A stretch of DNA of 32,329 bases from a virus. The notes under the pieces were generated by a model. That model did not search any database and was not told the DNA's origin. It saw nothing but the letters and a program-made list of their open reading frames with translations. Numbering within the stretch: position 1 is the stretch's first letter; each line of letters starts with the position of its first letter. Below are positions 7,056 through 15,335 of the stretch, in pieces. Location: positions 1 through 32,329 of the IMG/VR virus record IMGVR_UViG_3300025085_000105. One strand, given 5' to 3'. The position numbers and the translations under genes were made by a program.

Positions 7056-7700
7056 TTACAAGTTAGAAAGCAGTCTCTCAAACCCTTCAAGGATTTTACC
7101 CTCAAGTTGATTGCGAGATACACTGTCTAACTCTTCCTTAACTCTTTGGAGATCTGCTTCTTTAAATGCTCCATTATTCCAAACCCACTCTTTTCCTTCC
7201 ATGATTCCGTCAACAAAAGCGTCGGGAGCAGAAGGATCTGCTACAATATCGGCAGCAGTAGTAAGCATGAAATCATCACGGACATAGTTAGAACCACCTT
7301 TAGATTCCAAACTACCTACACCTCTAGAAGAAACTCCGAGTTGTACACCTTCACGAAGAAGGTTTTTTGCGATCTGACCCATAGGGGTTTCAAGCAGTTT
7401 CGCCTTACCAATATAGTTTGAACCATCCTGGTAAAGTTCCACAATCTTATGTGAAACGCGATCAAGGTTGATGGTAGGACCATCAGGGTGACCTAGTTCA
7501 CCGAGAGCACGGGACTTCTGTACAAAATTTTCATTGTAATTAGTCACTTCGCGCTGAAGAACAGGCATGGGATATACACGACCATTGCGATTTTTTAGAT
7601 CGCCCTGGAGAAATACTCCCTGAATGTATGTATACTCTTTTCCATCTTTCTCTTCAGTGAGGAGTTCAATATCCTCAATGTGCTCTACGATAAGTTTCAT
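7056..7700 (-). CDS. 21: Prohead core protease gp21
   Basis: A 214-aa protein, about the T4 gp21 length. It is a serine protease of the herpesvirus-assemblin/HK97 prohead-protease fold that matures gp23 and degrades the core at (L/I)-x-E sites. H71 in GELGHP and S124/S125 in GVSSRG occupy the catalytic His and Ser positions. NRNGRVYPMPVLQREV (38-53) is a family signature, and VADPSAPDAF is the downstream conserved box. Its start overlaps the gp67-like stop by 4 bp (ATGA). Confidence 0.95.
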   Translation of the reverse strand: MKLIVEHIEDIELLTEEKDGKEYTYIQGVFLQGDLKNRNGRVYPMPVLQREVTNYNENFVQKSRALGELGHPDGPTINLDRVSHKIVELYQDGSNYIGKAKLLETPMGQIAKNLLREGVQLGVSSRGVGSLESKGGSNYVRDDFMLTTAADIVADPSAPDAFVDGIMEGKEWVWNNGAFKEADLQRVKEELDSVSRNQLEGKILEGFERLLSNL

Positions 7701-7939
7701 GGTTCTTCTGTGGGTTCGGGTTCTGTGGTAGGTTCTTCAGCAGATGCTTCTACTTCAGGAACTTCAGACTCAACTTCAGGTTCTTCTTCAGTTGGGTTCA
7801 TCAGATGAGTGGCATACTCTTTTTTATATGTATCTAATGCTTCAGATGCCTTGGCATAAAGCACATCAATCACTTCATCAGATGCAACGGAGTTTTCTCC
7901 GTTAACAATTTGGTTAATCAATTCTTTAGTTACACTCAT
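7697..7939 (-). CDS. 67: gp67-like prohead core protein
   Basis: An 80-aa protein, the same length as T4 gp67. It has the same design: a short helical head (LINQIVNG to ALDTYKKEYATHLM, to about residue 47) and a strongly acidic tail (residues 49-80, mainly Glu/Pro/Thr). T4 gp67 is an essential minor core protein cleaved by gp21 during head maturation. Position between portal and protease agrees. Primary identity to T4 looks low, so the call rests on length, charge pattern and synteny. Confidence 0.7.
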   Translation of the reverse strand: MSVTKELINQIVNGENSVASDEVIDVLYAKASEALDTYKKEYATHLMNPTEEEPEVESEVPEVEASAEEPTTEPEPTEEP

Positions 7940-7962
7940 AATAGTAAATTAAATTATAATAT

Positions 7963-7969
7963 TATTTAG
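7963..7969 (-). promoter_or_regulatory. Late promoter box CTAAATA
   Basis: Minus-strand CTAAATA, 24 bp upstream of the gp67-like start. It overlaps the stop region of the portal gene. Confidence 0.45.
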
Positions 7970-9597
7970 TTTTCAACTTCTTTAGAAGTTTGTGCCTTCA
8001 TGGGAGGCTTCGATGTTGTATCAACAGGTCCGCCTGCCGGAGGTGCTACAGCATTAGGATCTTCCACTGGCATGACTGGAGTATCCATCAGTTCACCTGA
8101 CTTTTTCTCGATGTCAATTTGGATCTTAATCTCTTCCATTTCAGCTTCCGTTTGCTGTAGAATCTGACGTTTGATATGATCGTTAGAATAATATACTCCA
8201 AGGAAAGGTTGCATTCTCTCTACGAGATTTAACCTCTCGCCAATCATTTCAATTTCTTTTAGTTCAGTGAAATGGTTATCGAACAGGAAGTCATATTGAA
8301 TATGCTGTTCCATCATCTCCCAGTCATCTGTGGTGATAACACCTTTCAGAATGAGTTGTGTCTTCAACATATCATTGAAGAGATGTGCGAATTCTTTACG
8401 CAACCTGCCGACAAATTTTACGAACTTAAGTTCATCACGCAAGATCTCATTGGAACGTCCGAGACTAAATCCCTTCTCCTCGCCCACGCGAGATGGTGGG
8501 AGGTTAAGCGATTTGTAGAGTTTCTTCAGGAAGTATTCAACGTCCTTCAGTTCTCCGAGATTTTGAGCACCAGGAAGTGTAGTGATTTCTGTTCCTCTAC
8601 CACCTTCACGGCGAGGCAACCAGAAATCTTCCAGCATACTCATGAACTTTTTGTCGTCACGAATTTCACCAGTGTTAGCGTCATACACTAACTTATTTCT
8701 GTAGCGAGACATAACCTCTCTGAGGTATTGCTCCGCCTTAACTTTAGGAAGATTACCAACGTCAATGTAGAAAATTCTACGTTCTGGTGCTCTTGACATT
8801 CTGTAGATAACCAGAGAATCTTCAATCATTCTCAGTTGGTTAACTGCCTTCAATGCCTTATGGAGATAAGACAATGGAAGGTTATTATTCATGTCAAGCA
8901 AACCTGATGACACAAATGTAATCGCATCAGGAGAAATTTTTACCCCTAACTGATCGTTGCCTGCAATTGAAACTGTTGCTTTACTATTGAATACACCCTT
9001 AGGGTTATACAAATAATACTCAGTAATATTTCCGTAATCAACTTTACCATTGCTATCTGTAGCAGGGGTAGCTGACTTCTTAACCTCACGCATTTTCTTG
9101 ATCTTTAACGGATCAATGTAACGGAGTTCTTTGATACCCTCAGTGGGTTTGTTTATATCAATTACCTTATGATAATACAGTCTGCCATCAATGTACCAAC
9201 GCCTGAAAATGTGGTAACATTTTTTGTCAAACTTAATTAGTCTTTTAAGTTCTTTAAATTCTTCTCGAATTCTCTTCTTGATTGAGTCGCTTACTTCAAG
9301 GTTAGAGAGTTCAATTTCTACTGGTGAATCATCACCATCAGCAACGATTGCCTCGTTGACTACTTCATCAATCGCAGAATCTACTTCTGGATGTAATGAT
9401 ACCTCGCGATATTTTCTGATCTGCTCAAATTCATTTTTTGAGATACCTTCAATATCGACATATTGACCGTAATAACCTCCAGCAGAGATTGTTACGGTCC
9501 CATCATCGTTATTGGGAGCAACAGGAGATACTAACCCCTGCTGCTTTTTTTTCTTTTGATTATCTTTGTCTAAAGAAAATCCGAATAACTCCGCCAT
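7966..9597 (-). CDS. 20: Portal vertex protein gp20
   Basis: A 543-aa protein (T4 gp20 is 524 aa). Twelve copies form the DNA entry channel, the docking site for terminase, and the initiator of head assembly. T4-like portal hallmarks include YVDIEGISKNEFEQIRKYRE (47-66), HPEVDSAIDEVVNEAIV, RRWYIDGRLYYHKVID, MSRAPERRIFYIDVGNLPK, and EDFWLPRREGGRGTEI followed by LPGAQNLGEL. This gene is widely used as a cyanomyovirus diversity marker. The Pro-rich C-terminus (residues ~510-543) is probably disordered. Confidence 0.97.
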   Translation of the reverse strand: MAELFGFSLDKDNQKKKKQQGLVSPVAPNNDDGTVTISAGGYYGQYVDIEGISKNEFEQIRKYREVSLHPEVDSAIDEVVNEAIVADGDDSPVEIELSNLEVSDSIKKRIREEFKELKRLIKFDKKCYHIFRRWYIDGRLYYHKVIDINKPTEGIKELRYIDPLKIKKMREVKKSATPATDSNGKVDYGNITEYYLYNPKGVFNSKATVSIAGNDQLGVKISPDAITFVSSGLLDMNNNLPLSYLHKALKAVNQLRMIEDSLVIYRMSRAPERRIFYIDVGNLPKVKAEQYLREVMSRYRNKLVYDANTGEIRDDKKFMSMLEDFWLPRREGGRGTEITTLPGAQNLGELKDVEYFLKKLYKSLNLPPSRVGEEKGFSLGRSNEILRDELKFVKFVGRLRKEFAHLFNDMLKTQLILKGVITTDDWEMMEQHIQYDFLFDNHFTELKEIEMIGERLNLVERMQPFLGVYYSNDHIKRQILQQTEAEMEEIKIQIDIEKKSGELMDTPVMPVEDPNAVAPPAGGPVDTTSKPPMKAQTSKEVEN

Positions 9598-9627
9598 TGT
9601 ATAAATGAAACTACGTTTTACTGTAGT

Positions 9628-9634
9628 TATTTAT
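9628..9634 (-). promoter_or_regulatory. Late promoter box ATAAATA of gp20
   Basis: Minus-strand ATAAATA (GATAAATAAC context), 31 bp upstream of the portal start, abutting the gp19 stop. Confidence 0.5.
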
Positions 9635-10221
9635 CACGCAATTGAACTTGCCCCTACGTCATCAGTTTCCCACCAGTCATACTGGAATTCAACAGTGTAC
9701 TCAGCAACAGTATTATTGTTGTCATATGACAAGTCAATCTGAGCGATATTGCTTGGGAAAGCGTTGTTGAATTTATAGGATCTTACGACGCTATGAGGAT
9801 CGGAAGGATCATCTCCTGAATTAACTCCTCTACCAAGTTGATCAACTTGTAAAGTAGAAGCGAATTCTGAAGTATATCCAGCGCCATCATCATGCTTATT
9901 CAGACGATCCATCCACTTCTCAAAGTATCCTCTGAGTGCCATGTCTTCGTCAGCCATTACGGTAACAGTCCATGATTCAAACGTTCTGTCTCCAGGAAGT
10001 TTGATAACTCTACCTCTGAAAGGAACTTCTACAGTTCCAACACTGCTGGCAGGGATACCAGCAGAACGACATAGGAATGAAAATTTGCCATCACCGGCTT
10101 TAACGTCGGAAGCACCATCAATAGAACTGATGTTTGCTTCAAGATCTACTACGCTTACACGGAATAGATTAGGACGAAGACCGTAACCAATTTTTCCTTT
10201 AAATGCGGTTAAGTTTGCCAT
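9634..10221 (-). CDS. 19: Tail tube protein gp19
   Basis: A 195-aa protein (T4 gp19 is 163 aa) that stacks as hexameric rings to form the inner tail tube. The conserved core includes RPNLFRVSV (16-24), FSFLCRSAGIP (47-57), VPFRGRVIKLPGDRTFESWTVTV (66-88) and a C-terminal VEFQYDWWE. These match T4 gp19 closely in pattern. It lies between sheath gp18 and portal gp20. A paralogue occurs at 3527-4042. Confidence 0.95.
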   Translation of the reverse strand: MANLTAFKGKIGYGLRPNLFRVSVVDLEANISSIDGASDVKAGDGKFSFLCRSAGIPASSVGTVEVPFRGRVIKLPGDRTFESWTVTVMADEDMALRGYFEKWMDRLNKHDDGAGYTSEFASTLQVDQLGRGVNSGDDPSDPHSVVRSYKFNNAFPSNIAQIDLSYDNNNTVAEYTVEFQYDWWETDDVGASSIA

Positions 10222-10243
10222 TGTTTGATTATCTCCTTATTTG

Positions 10244-10250
10244 TATTTAT
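10244..10250 (-). promoter_or_regulatory. Late promoter box ATAAATA of gp19
   Basis: Minus-strand ATAAATA, 23 bp upstream of the gp19 start in the 35-bp gp18-gp19 gap. Confidence 0.5.
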
Positions 10251-10256
10251 TGTTAA

Positions 10257-12194
10257 TCAAACTCTACCAACTACTTCGTCAAAACTAACACCAGTGCGGG
10301 TGGCAACGAATGTAAGAGTGATGAAGTTAATTGATCTAGAAGGCTTGATATAGATGTCGGCAACAAATTCATTTCTATCGACAACATCAGCAGTGTTGTT
10401 TGATTCATCGGCAACTACGAGGAAATCAGTCATGCCTCTTCTTGCCTGAATGTCACGCATGTAGTTGTTTACTTGCGTAGCAAAGTTATTACGAGTGGTT
10501 ACATCATTCAACTCAAAGAGTACACTCTTAGAGAACTCTTTGATTGTTCTCTCAAGAATGAGGAACAAACGACGGACGTTGATACGATCGAATGCAGAAG
10601 GACTGCGAAGAGCAGTTTTATCTCCATAAAGAACGATACCCTGACCGGGGAACGAAACGATTGGATTGATACGCTTTCCGTAGAGTTCATCTCTTTGTGC
10701 TTGATTAGGATTGAAAGCAATCTTAATAGCATTTCTCAAGTTACCTCTGTTGAAACCAGCAGGTGAGAACCATGCTTCGGCAACGTTTGAAGCGTTTACG
10801 CAAAGACCAGCAACGTCAGCATCACATGGGATCCAACGATATGCATCATTAAATCTGTCGTAGATGTACTTATAGTTGTTAGAGAAAACAGCGTATGAAG
10901 AACTATCGCTGATTGATTCAAAGAAGTCTACAACGTTTTCAGTCTGAGAAGCAGCAGTAGAAGCACCAGATCCGATAACATCAGATTTCTGTGGTGAAAC
11001 AAGAGTGATACAATCTTTTCTGGTATTAGCCAGATTGATTAATGAATTTGCTTTTGCAAGACTTGAAGGACCAGTGAGGATATAATCAATCAACAGTGTC
11101 TCAGTGTCGGAGAAGACATCAAGATATGTTTGAGTTTCGTTTCCTACATTGTAATTCTGATAGTCAGTACCACCAGACAATGTATAAGACTTAGGTCCGT
11201 AGAGTTTGAAGATGCTTCCTGCAGTAGCAGAATCAGAAATATCTACACCAGAAGTAGGTGTGTATACTGCAGTATCTTCGTAAGCAGTTACATAGATATA
11301 CTTTGAACGACCTTTGATAACGTTCTTGAAGAAGTTACCTTCTCCTTCAGTAGTCTTAGCACCAGGTGCTTTTGATACGAAAAGAATTTTTTCAAGAATC
11401 GTATTTGATGTTCCAGTAACACCACCAGTTGCATCGATGATTGCGAAATGCATTTCATCGTTAGCACCATTTCTTTCAGCGGCGTAAGGTGATGTGCCAG
11501 GGCGAGGTGCGATTGCACTCCACTTAATTAAACCAGCGACAGCAAACTGCTCGTCATACCAGCTAGTAGCAGACTCAACGTTTTCTGTGCTTACTGTTCC
11601 ATTCTTAACGAACTTAGCAGAACCAGCATCGAGAACAACAGCAACCTTTGTGGTGTCGCCAGCGTTATCTTCATATGCAACACCAGTAGCAGTTCCGTCA
11701 GTAACTGCGTCTCCTTGTGAGAATGCTACACCGTTAGCAAGTGTCAGAATTTGATCTGCACCAGCATCGATTGATACAACCTGCAGTGAATTACCCCATG
11801 TTCCAGGAGTTTTGGAAGCAAAATCGTAGGCTTGTGAACTGCCTTCAAAGTTAGCTTCGTAATCAGATAAGTTATTAATGCTTACTGAAGGAGCACCTGT
11901 TGTGTTGGAGTTAGTTAAAAATCCAGCGGCAGCACTAGAAATTCTTGCTACTTGGAGATTGCCACCATAGTTAAGAAACTCGGAAGCAGTAAACCAAAAT
12001 TCGTAGTTATCTGCGGTTGGCTTACCGAAAGTTGAAACGAGTTCTTTCTCGTTTGTGATTAATTTTGCAACGCCTACTTCGCCTTTCGTGAAAGGACCAG
12101 CAATAGCGCCGACATTGGTAGATGTTTCTTGGAGACGTGAATTAGTAAAATCGCGCTCCTGAACAATAATACCTGGCGATGATTGAGATGCCAT
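10257..12194 (-). CDS. 18: Contractile tail sheath protein gp18
   Basis: A 645-aa protein (T4 gp18 is 659 aa). The N-terminus (SSPGIIVQERDFTNSRLQET, 5-24) and the segment ending FGKPTADNYEFWFTASEFLNYGG (56-78) are sheath hallmarks. The C-terminal third (FPGQGIVLYGDKTAL, then RINVRRLFLILERTIKEF) is the conserved core that forms the contractile lattice. Residues about 146-210 look like an inserted domain (VAFSQGDAVTDGTATGVAYE) resembling 'GD-x-V/TG' modules of marine phage surface proteins. Sheath subunits tolerate such outward insertions. Confidence 0.96.
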   Translation of the reverse strand: MASQSSPGIIVQERDFTNSRLQETSTNVGAIAGPFTKGEVGVAKLITNEKELVSTFGKPTADNYEFWFTASEFLNYGGNLQVARISSAAAGFLTNSNTTGAPSVSINNLSDYEANFEGSSQAYDFASKTPGTWGNSLQVVSIDAGADQILTLANGVAFSQGDAVTDGTATGVAYEDNAGDTTKVAVVLDAGSAKFVKNGTVSTENVESATSWYDEQFAVAGLIKWSAIAPRPGTSPYAAERNGANDEMHFAIIDATGGVTGTSNTILEKILFVSKAPGAKTTEGEGNFFKNVIKGRSKYIYVTAYEDTAVYTPTSGVDISDSATAGSIFKLYGPKSYTLSGGTDYQNYNVGNETQTYLDVFSDTETLLIDYILTGPSSLAKANSLINLANTRKDCITLVSPQKSDVIGSGASTAASQTENVVDFFESISDSSSYAVFSNNYKYIYDRFNDAYRWIPCDADVAGLCVNASNVAEAWFSPAGFNRGNLRNAIKIAFNPNQAQRDELYGKRINPIVSFPGQGIVLYGDKTALRSPSAFDRINVRRLFLILERTIKEFSKSVLFELNDVTTRNNFATQVNNYMRDIQARRGMTDFLVVADESNNTADVVDRNEFVADIYIKPSRSINFITLTFVATRTGVSFDEVVGRV

Positions 12195-12229
12195 CTTTTA
12201 CCTCTAAAGTTCAGATTTTATTCTGTGAT

Positions 12230-12236
12230 TATTTAT
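12230..12236 (-). promoter_or_regulatory. Late promoter box ATAAATA of gp18
   Basis: Minus-strand ATAAATA, 36 bp upstream of the sheath start, in the 79-bp gap after the zinc-ribbon gene. No terminator was seen there. Confidence 0.5.
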
Positions 12237-12273
12237 GAAATCCTATGTTTCAACTGGGGAAACAATGCATGAA

Positions 12274-12501
12274 CTACCAGTCTGGATAACCTATTTCGGT
12301 AAAGCGATCTTTCTTTTTTCTAGTCTCCATAACTCTTTTAACAGTACAGTCTTTACATTCATAAGAGTATGCTGATAATGTTGATCTTCCTTTCCTAGTT
12401 CTATAAAAATCTGTGAGTAGATCTTTGACTTTACTACAAGATCTGCATTTCCTTTCTTTGAATAGGAGATGTTCTAATTGAAACTCCTCCTCAAAGTCCA
12501 T
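12274..12501 (-). CDS. Small CxxC/CxxC zinc-ribbon protein
   Basis: A 75-aa protein with C19-x2-C22 and C49-x2-C52 framing a short basic/aromatic loop (DFYRTRKGRS), then a basic stretch ending near residue 65. This is the zinc-binding half of small HNH/endonuclease-VII-like phage proteins. No catalytic His-Asn-His follows, so it may only bind nucleic acid. Its ATG overlaps the gp17 stop by one base (TAATG), giving coupled translation with terminase and suggesting a packaging- or DNA-processing role. That role is inference from context. Confidence 0.7.
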   Translation of the reverse strand: MDFEEEFQLEHLLFKERKCRSCSKVKDLLTDFYRTRKGRSTLSAYSYECKDCTVKRVMETRKKKDRFTEIGYPDW

Positions 12502-14165
12502 TAGTTATAAGAACCCATGTAAGTAAATTCTGATGACACATCACCATACTCATCCAAGAACCAACGATCTCCATCTTTATCTACAAAACTTTCTTGATCT
12601 TCTAGACCATCAGAAATAAATCCAAAGGGTGACATATCCTGTTCGATTTGATTTTTCTGCTCGTCATAAATTCTTTGGCGAACATCATTATCCGTCATCT
12701 CTTTAAAGTAATCTTGTACTGCTAACCAGCAGAAGATAACCAGACACATTGCAAGGTCATCATGACATCCTTCTTCTGCTTCAAATGATTGACTTTTTTG
12801 AATGAACGTAGTAAGTTCACTGATAGTATCGTAATCTGGGATGACTAGTTTATCATCTTCAATAAAAGTTTTTAAGTTTAGACATCCAACCTTCTTCACG
12901 GTCTTAGACATCTTGACACCCAGTTGTGTTTTCTTTCCAGAAAATCCTGTACCTACAATTTGTCCTGCTCGCCCTCTCATGGCACACATTAAAATATTGT
13001 CATACTCCAAATCAAAATGCATCATCGATGCTATCTGATCTCCAATATCATTTACTTCCGTTAAAACATATGCCCTATTATATCCCTTTGCCATATCAGT
13101 GATAACGGTTGGGAACATCATAGGTTTGATTTCGTTATTTTTATAACGTGCTACCAACCTGTAAGGGAACTTTGTAATGTCAAAAACCAAAAATGCGCTA
13201 TAATCACTGCCCACACCACGGGCAACGTCAACAGTAATAATATAATCGTGTTCTTTTTTCGGGTTCTCATAAACTACTAATCCTTTTCCGTTATCGGCAA
13301 TAGGATCATCATACACCATTGTTCGCAGTTTGCTTGCTGCAATTAATGTATCTACAGATCCTAGGAACTCACACTCAAATTCTTGAGTGAACTGGCGTTG
13401 AGATGTATTAGCAATCGTTTGCTCTTTCCAGTTAGCATCTCTGCCAGGAACTTGACTCCAGTGTACTTCTGTAGTGATATATTCGTTCTTACCCCTCTCA
13501 GCATCATGCCAGAGCTTGTAGAACATATTCATCCCGTTAGGGGTGGAGATGATAATAACCTTGGTAGACTTACCAGAGGAGATCGTAGGGTATACTGAGG
13601 AGAAAAATTGCTCGGCAATGTGAGTTGGAACGAAAGCAAATTCGTCCAGGAAGATGATGTTGAATGACATACCTCGGACAGCAGAACTAGAAGTAGATGC
13701 TGCCATGATCTTAGAACCATTCTCAAGTTCTAGAGATCCTTTATTCCATGACACAATACCTTGCTGCATCCATTTAGGAAGGTTCTCGTAAGCAAGTTGC
13801 AACCTACCGAGAAGTTCTCTGGATGTACTTAGTTTGTTTGCTAGGATACCGATGTTGACATTATCATTAAAGATACAATAATGCAGCAGGTAAGAAACCA
13901 CAGTGGTACTCTTACCAGTCTGACGTGGTAGTTTAGCAATGTTAAAACGATTACTATGGAACCTTTCAATCATCTCTTCTTGAAAGTCCCACATCTTAAA
14001 TGGCACCAGACCCTCATCCAGTGACACAATCTTGATATAATTTTTAGTAAAGTAGACGGGATCGTCAGCACATTTCAACCACTCCTGAACCTGTTTGGGA
14101 GTGAAACTCATTTCCACGTTCGCCGCTTTTAGATTGGGCGAACCTTTATAAACTTTATCAGCCAT
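12501..14165 (-). CDS. 17: Terminase large subunit gp17
   Basis: A 554-aa packaging motor (T4 gp17 is 610 aa). The ATPase domain has Walker A RQTGKST (81-87, K85) and Walker B IIFLDE (170-175, D174/E175), followed by STPNG (207-211, coupling motif). The RNase H-like nuclease domain has D313 in TVDVARGVGSDYSAF, E370 and D469/D470 in GCHDDLAM, consistent with the Asp-Glu-Asp metal triad of T4. The motor docks on portal gp20 and cuts concatemers to headful length. It sits 3 bp after the upstream gene. Confidence 0.97.
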   Translation of the reverse strand: MADKVYKGSPNLKAANVEMSFTPKQVQEWLKCADDPVYFTKNYIKIVSLDEGLVPFKMWDFQEEMIERFHSNRFNIAKLPRQTGKSTTVVSYLLHYCIFNDNVNIGILANKLSTSRELLGRLQLAYENLPKWMQQGIVSWNKGSLELENGSKIMAASTSSSAVRGMSFNIIFLDEFAFVPTHIAEQFFSSVYPTISSGKSTKVIIISTPNGMNMFYKLWHDAERGKNEYITTEVHWSQVPGRDANWKEQTIANTSQRQFTQEFECEFLGSVDTLIAASKLRTMVYDDPIADNGKGLVVYENPKKEHDYIITVDVARGVGSDYSAFLVFDITKFPYRLVARYKNNEIKPMMFPTVITDMAKGYNRAYVLTEVNDIGDQIASMMHFDLEYDNILMCAMRGRAGQIVGTGFSGKKTQLGVKMSKTVKKVGCLNLKTFIEDDKLVIPDYDTISELTTFIQKSQSFEAEEGCHDDLAMCLVIFCWLAVQDYFKEMTDNDVRQRIYDEQKNQIEQDMSPFGFISDGLEDQESFVDKDGDRWFLDEYGDVSSEFTYMGSYN

Positions 14166-14168
14166 TTA

Positions 14169-14597
14169 TCAACAGTTCCAAGCTCTCAGTGATTTGTTGA
14201 TCCTGCTATCGGGATCACTAGCAGTCTTCTTACTAGTTAGTTTCTTTTTCATGCCCTTCATTCGAGCGCAGAAGGATGCCCTCCTGGGATTTCCAACCTT
14301 TTTGCTTGGTGCTTTAAGGTCAGATCCAGGATTTTCCTTTTCATAAGATTTTCGTCCTTTAGCGTTAAGTCCTCCTGACTTACTTTTTCCTGACTTTTTT
14401 GTCCAGGCTGCTCCTTCTTGGGTGAGTTCAAATTCTTCTTTAGCAGTCCTCTCTGATTTTTTAAAAGCATCCTTGTCTGGATAGTCGGAGGATCCAGGTT
14501 TAGCAGGTGCTTCTCCACGTTTTCTTTTTGCGTGGATATTGGCATAAAGTCCACGTTTCGCTTCGCTTAGTTCTCTAAATTCTTTAAATGACTTCAT
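14169..14597 (-). CDS. Basic DUF6321-like protein with T4-type capsid-targeting N-terminus; candidate internal head protein
   Basis: A 142-aa, strongly basic protein. It starts MKSFKEFRELSEA. This closely resembles the capsid-targeting sequence of T4 internal proteins (MKTYQEFIAEA), and LSE at 10-12 is a gp21 cleavage site ((L/I)-x-E). Two conserved blocks follow: GLYANIHAKRKRGEAPAKPG (16-35), seen in DUF5872-type phage and giant-virus proteins, and residues 75-142 (GGLNAKGRKSYEKENPG, RRASFCARMKGM, DPDSRINKSLRAWNC), which resemble DUF6321. Family names are from memory. It lies directly upstream of terminase behind a late box. Inference: made late, packed in the prohead, trimmed after E12, and delivered with DNA. 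Biochemical role unknown. Confidence 0.75.
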   Translation of the reverse strand: MKSFKEFRELSEAKRGLYANIHAKRKRGEAPAKPGSSDYPDKDAFKKSERTAKEEFELTQEGAAWTKKSGKSKSGGLNAKGRKSYEKENPGSDLKAPSKKVGNPRRASFCARMKGMKKKLTSKKTASDPDSRINKSLRAWNC

Positions 14598-14621
14598 GCC
14601 AGCAGGGAGGGTTTACTAGTT

Positions 14622-14628
14622 TATTTAT
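14622..14628 (-). promoter_or_regulatory. Late promoter box ATAAATA
   Basis: Minus-strand ATAAATA (ACATAAATAAAC context), 25 bp upstream of the basic-protein gene. It probably drives the basic protein-gp17-zinc-ribbon unit. Confidence 0.5.
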
Positions 14629-14631
14629 GTG

Positions 14632-14901
14632 TTAACCTAAATGTGCAACAGATGTGGCATATAAATCACTAACACCATTTGCTACTTCAATGGTATCTGT
14701 TCTTTGCTTTTGAATTGTCAGTGGTCTATGAGGAGCAACATATACACTACCAAGTACATCACCACCAACATTCTTGACTGTCACTAGGTGAGCATTGCCA
14801 CCATTGTGATTATGCTGAAGAAGAATTCTTTCCCCAGAGTCAATGTTGTTTGGTGTGTCTGACAGCACTGTTGATTCACCTAAAAGTTTTACTACGTTCA
14901 T
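14632..14901 (-). CDS. Hypothetical 89-aa protein, likely small beta-rich virion component
   Basis: No function recognised. The 89-aa sequence is rich in short Val/Thr/Leu strands and Gly turns (AHLVTVKNVGGDVLGSVYVAP) and has no Cys, signal peptide or membrane segment. Residues 66-77 contain KQRTDTIEV. The compact beta-sandwich character and the position between terminase small subunit and the predicted internal protein, with its own late box, fit a minor structural protein of marine T4-like phages. This is inference from composition and context. Confidence 0.6.
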   Translation of the reverse strand: MNVVKLLGESTVLSDTPNNIDSGERILLQHNHNGGNAHLVTVKNVGGDVLGSVYVAPHRPLTIQKQRTDTIEVANGVSDLYATSVAHLG

Positions 14902-14918
14902 TGTTCTATAATTTTTAA

Positions 14919-15335
14919 TTATTTATCTTCTAATTTATTTTTTGCTTGCTTCAACATCTTAGCAAGATCAGCAGTAGATCCTACAAACATAGTATTGTTA
15001 ACTGTTGTTGGTCCTTTCTTTTCTTCCTGACCTAGATCTTTCATCTTCTTCTGAAGATCAGATAATTTATCAGTGATGTCAGCAACGTTCTTAATGCCCT
15101 GGAAGGCGACTTCATATGCTCTTGGGTGATTACTGCTCCTAGCAACGTCAAGCAACTCCTCAATGGCAACCTGACCCTTCTGAATGAGTTCATATAACTC
15201 ACCACGGGCATACTTATAATCTGTCTCTATGTCAGCACTAGTAACATCAACCTTTTTGGGTTTAGGTTGCTCCTCTTCATCCATAGGAGTGATGTCAAAA
15301 ACATCTTCCATGTTCTGTTGAAATTTATTGTCCAT
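14919..15335 (-). CDS. 16: Terminase small subunit gp16
   Basis: A 138-aa protein (T4 gp16 is 164 aa). The central helical region (ETDYKYARGELYELIQKGQVAIEELLDVAR) followed by HPRAYEVAFQGIKNVADITDKL matches the T4-type small terminase oligomerisation helices. An acidic N-terminus and Lys-rich C-terminal helix flank it. gp16 forms rings that activate gp17 ATPase and select DNA for packaging. The start overlaps the gp15 coding end by 11 bp. Confidence 0.9.
   Translation of the reverse strand: MDNKFQQNMEDVFDITPMDEEEQPKPKKVDVTSADIETDYKYARGELYELIQKGQVAIEELLDVARSSNHPRAYEVAFQGIKNVADITDKLSDLQKKMKDLGQEEKKGPTTVNNTMFVGSTADLAKMLKQAKNKLEDK
14920..14926 (-). promoter_or_regulatory. Late promoter box ATAAATA
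   Basis: Minus-strand ATAAATA, 19 bp upstream of the 89-aa gene. It overlaps the gp16 stop region. Confidence 0.4.

Noticed and set aside
7697-7800. Repetitive 'ggttcttc'-like text as a DNA repeat array
   Set aside because: It is the codon pattern of the Glu/Pro-rich tail of the gp67-like protein, not a separate repeat element.
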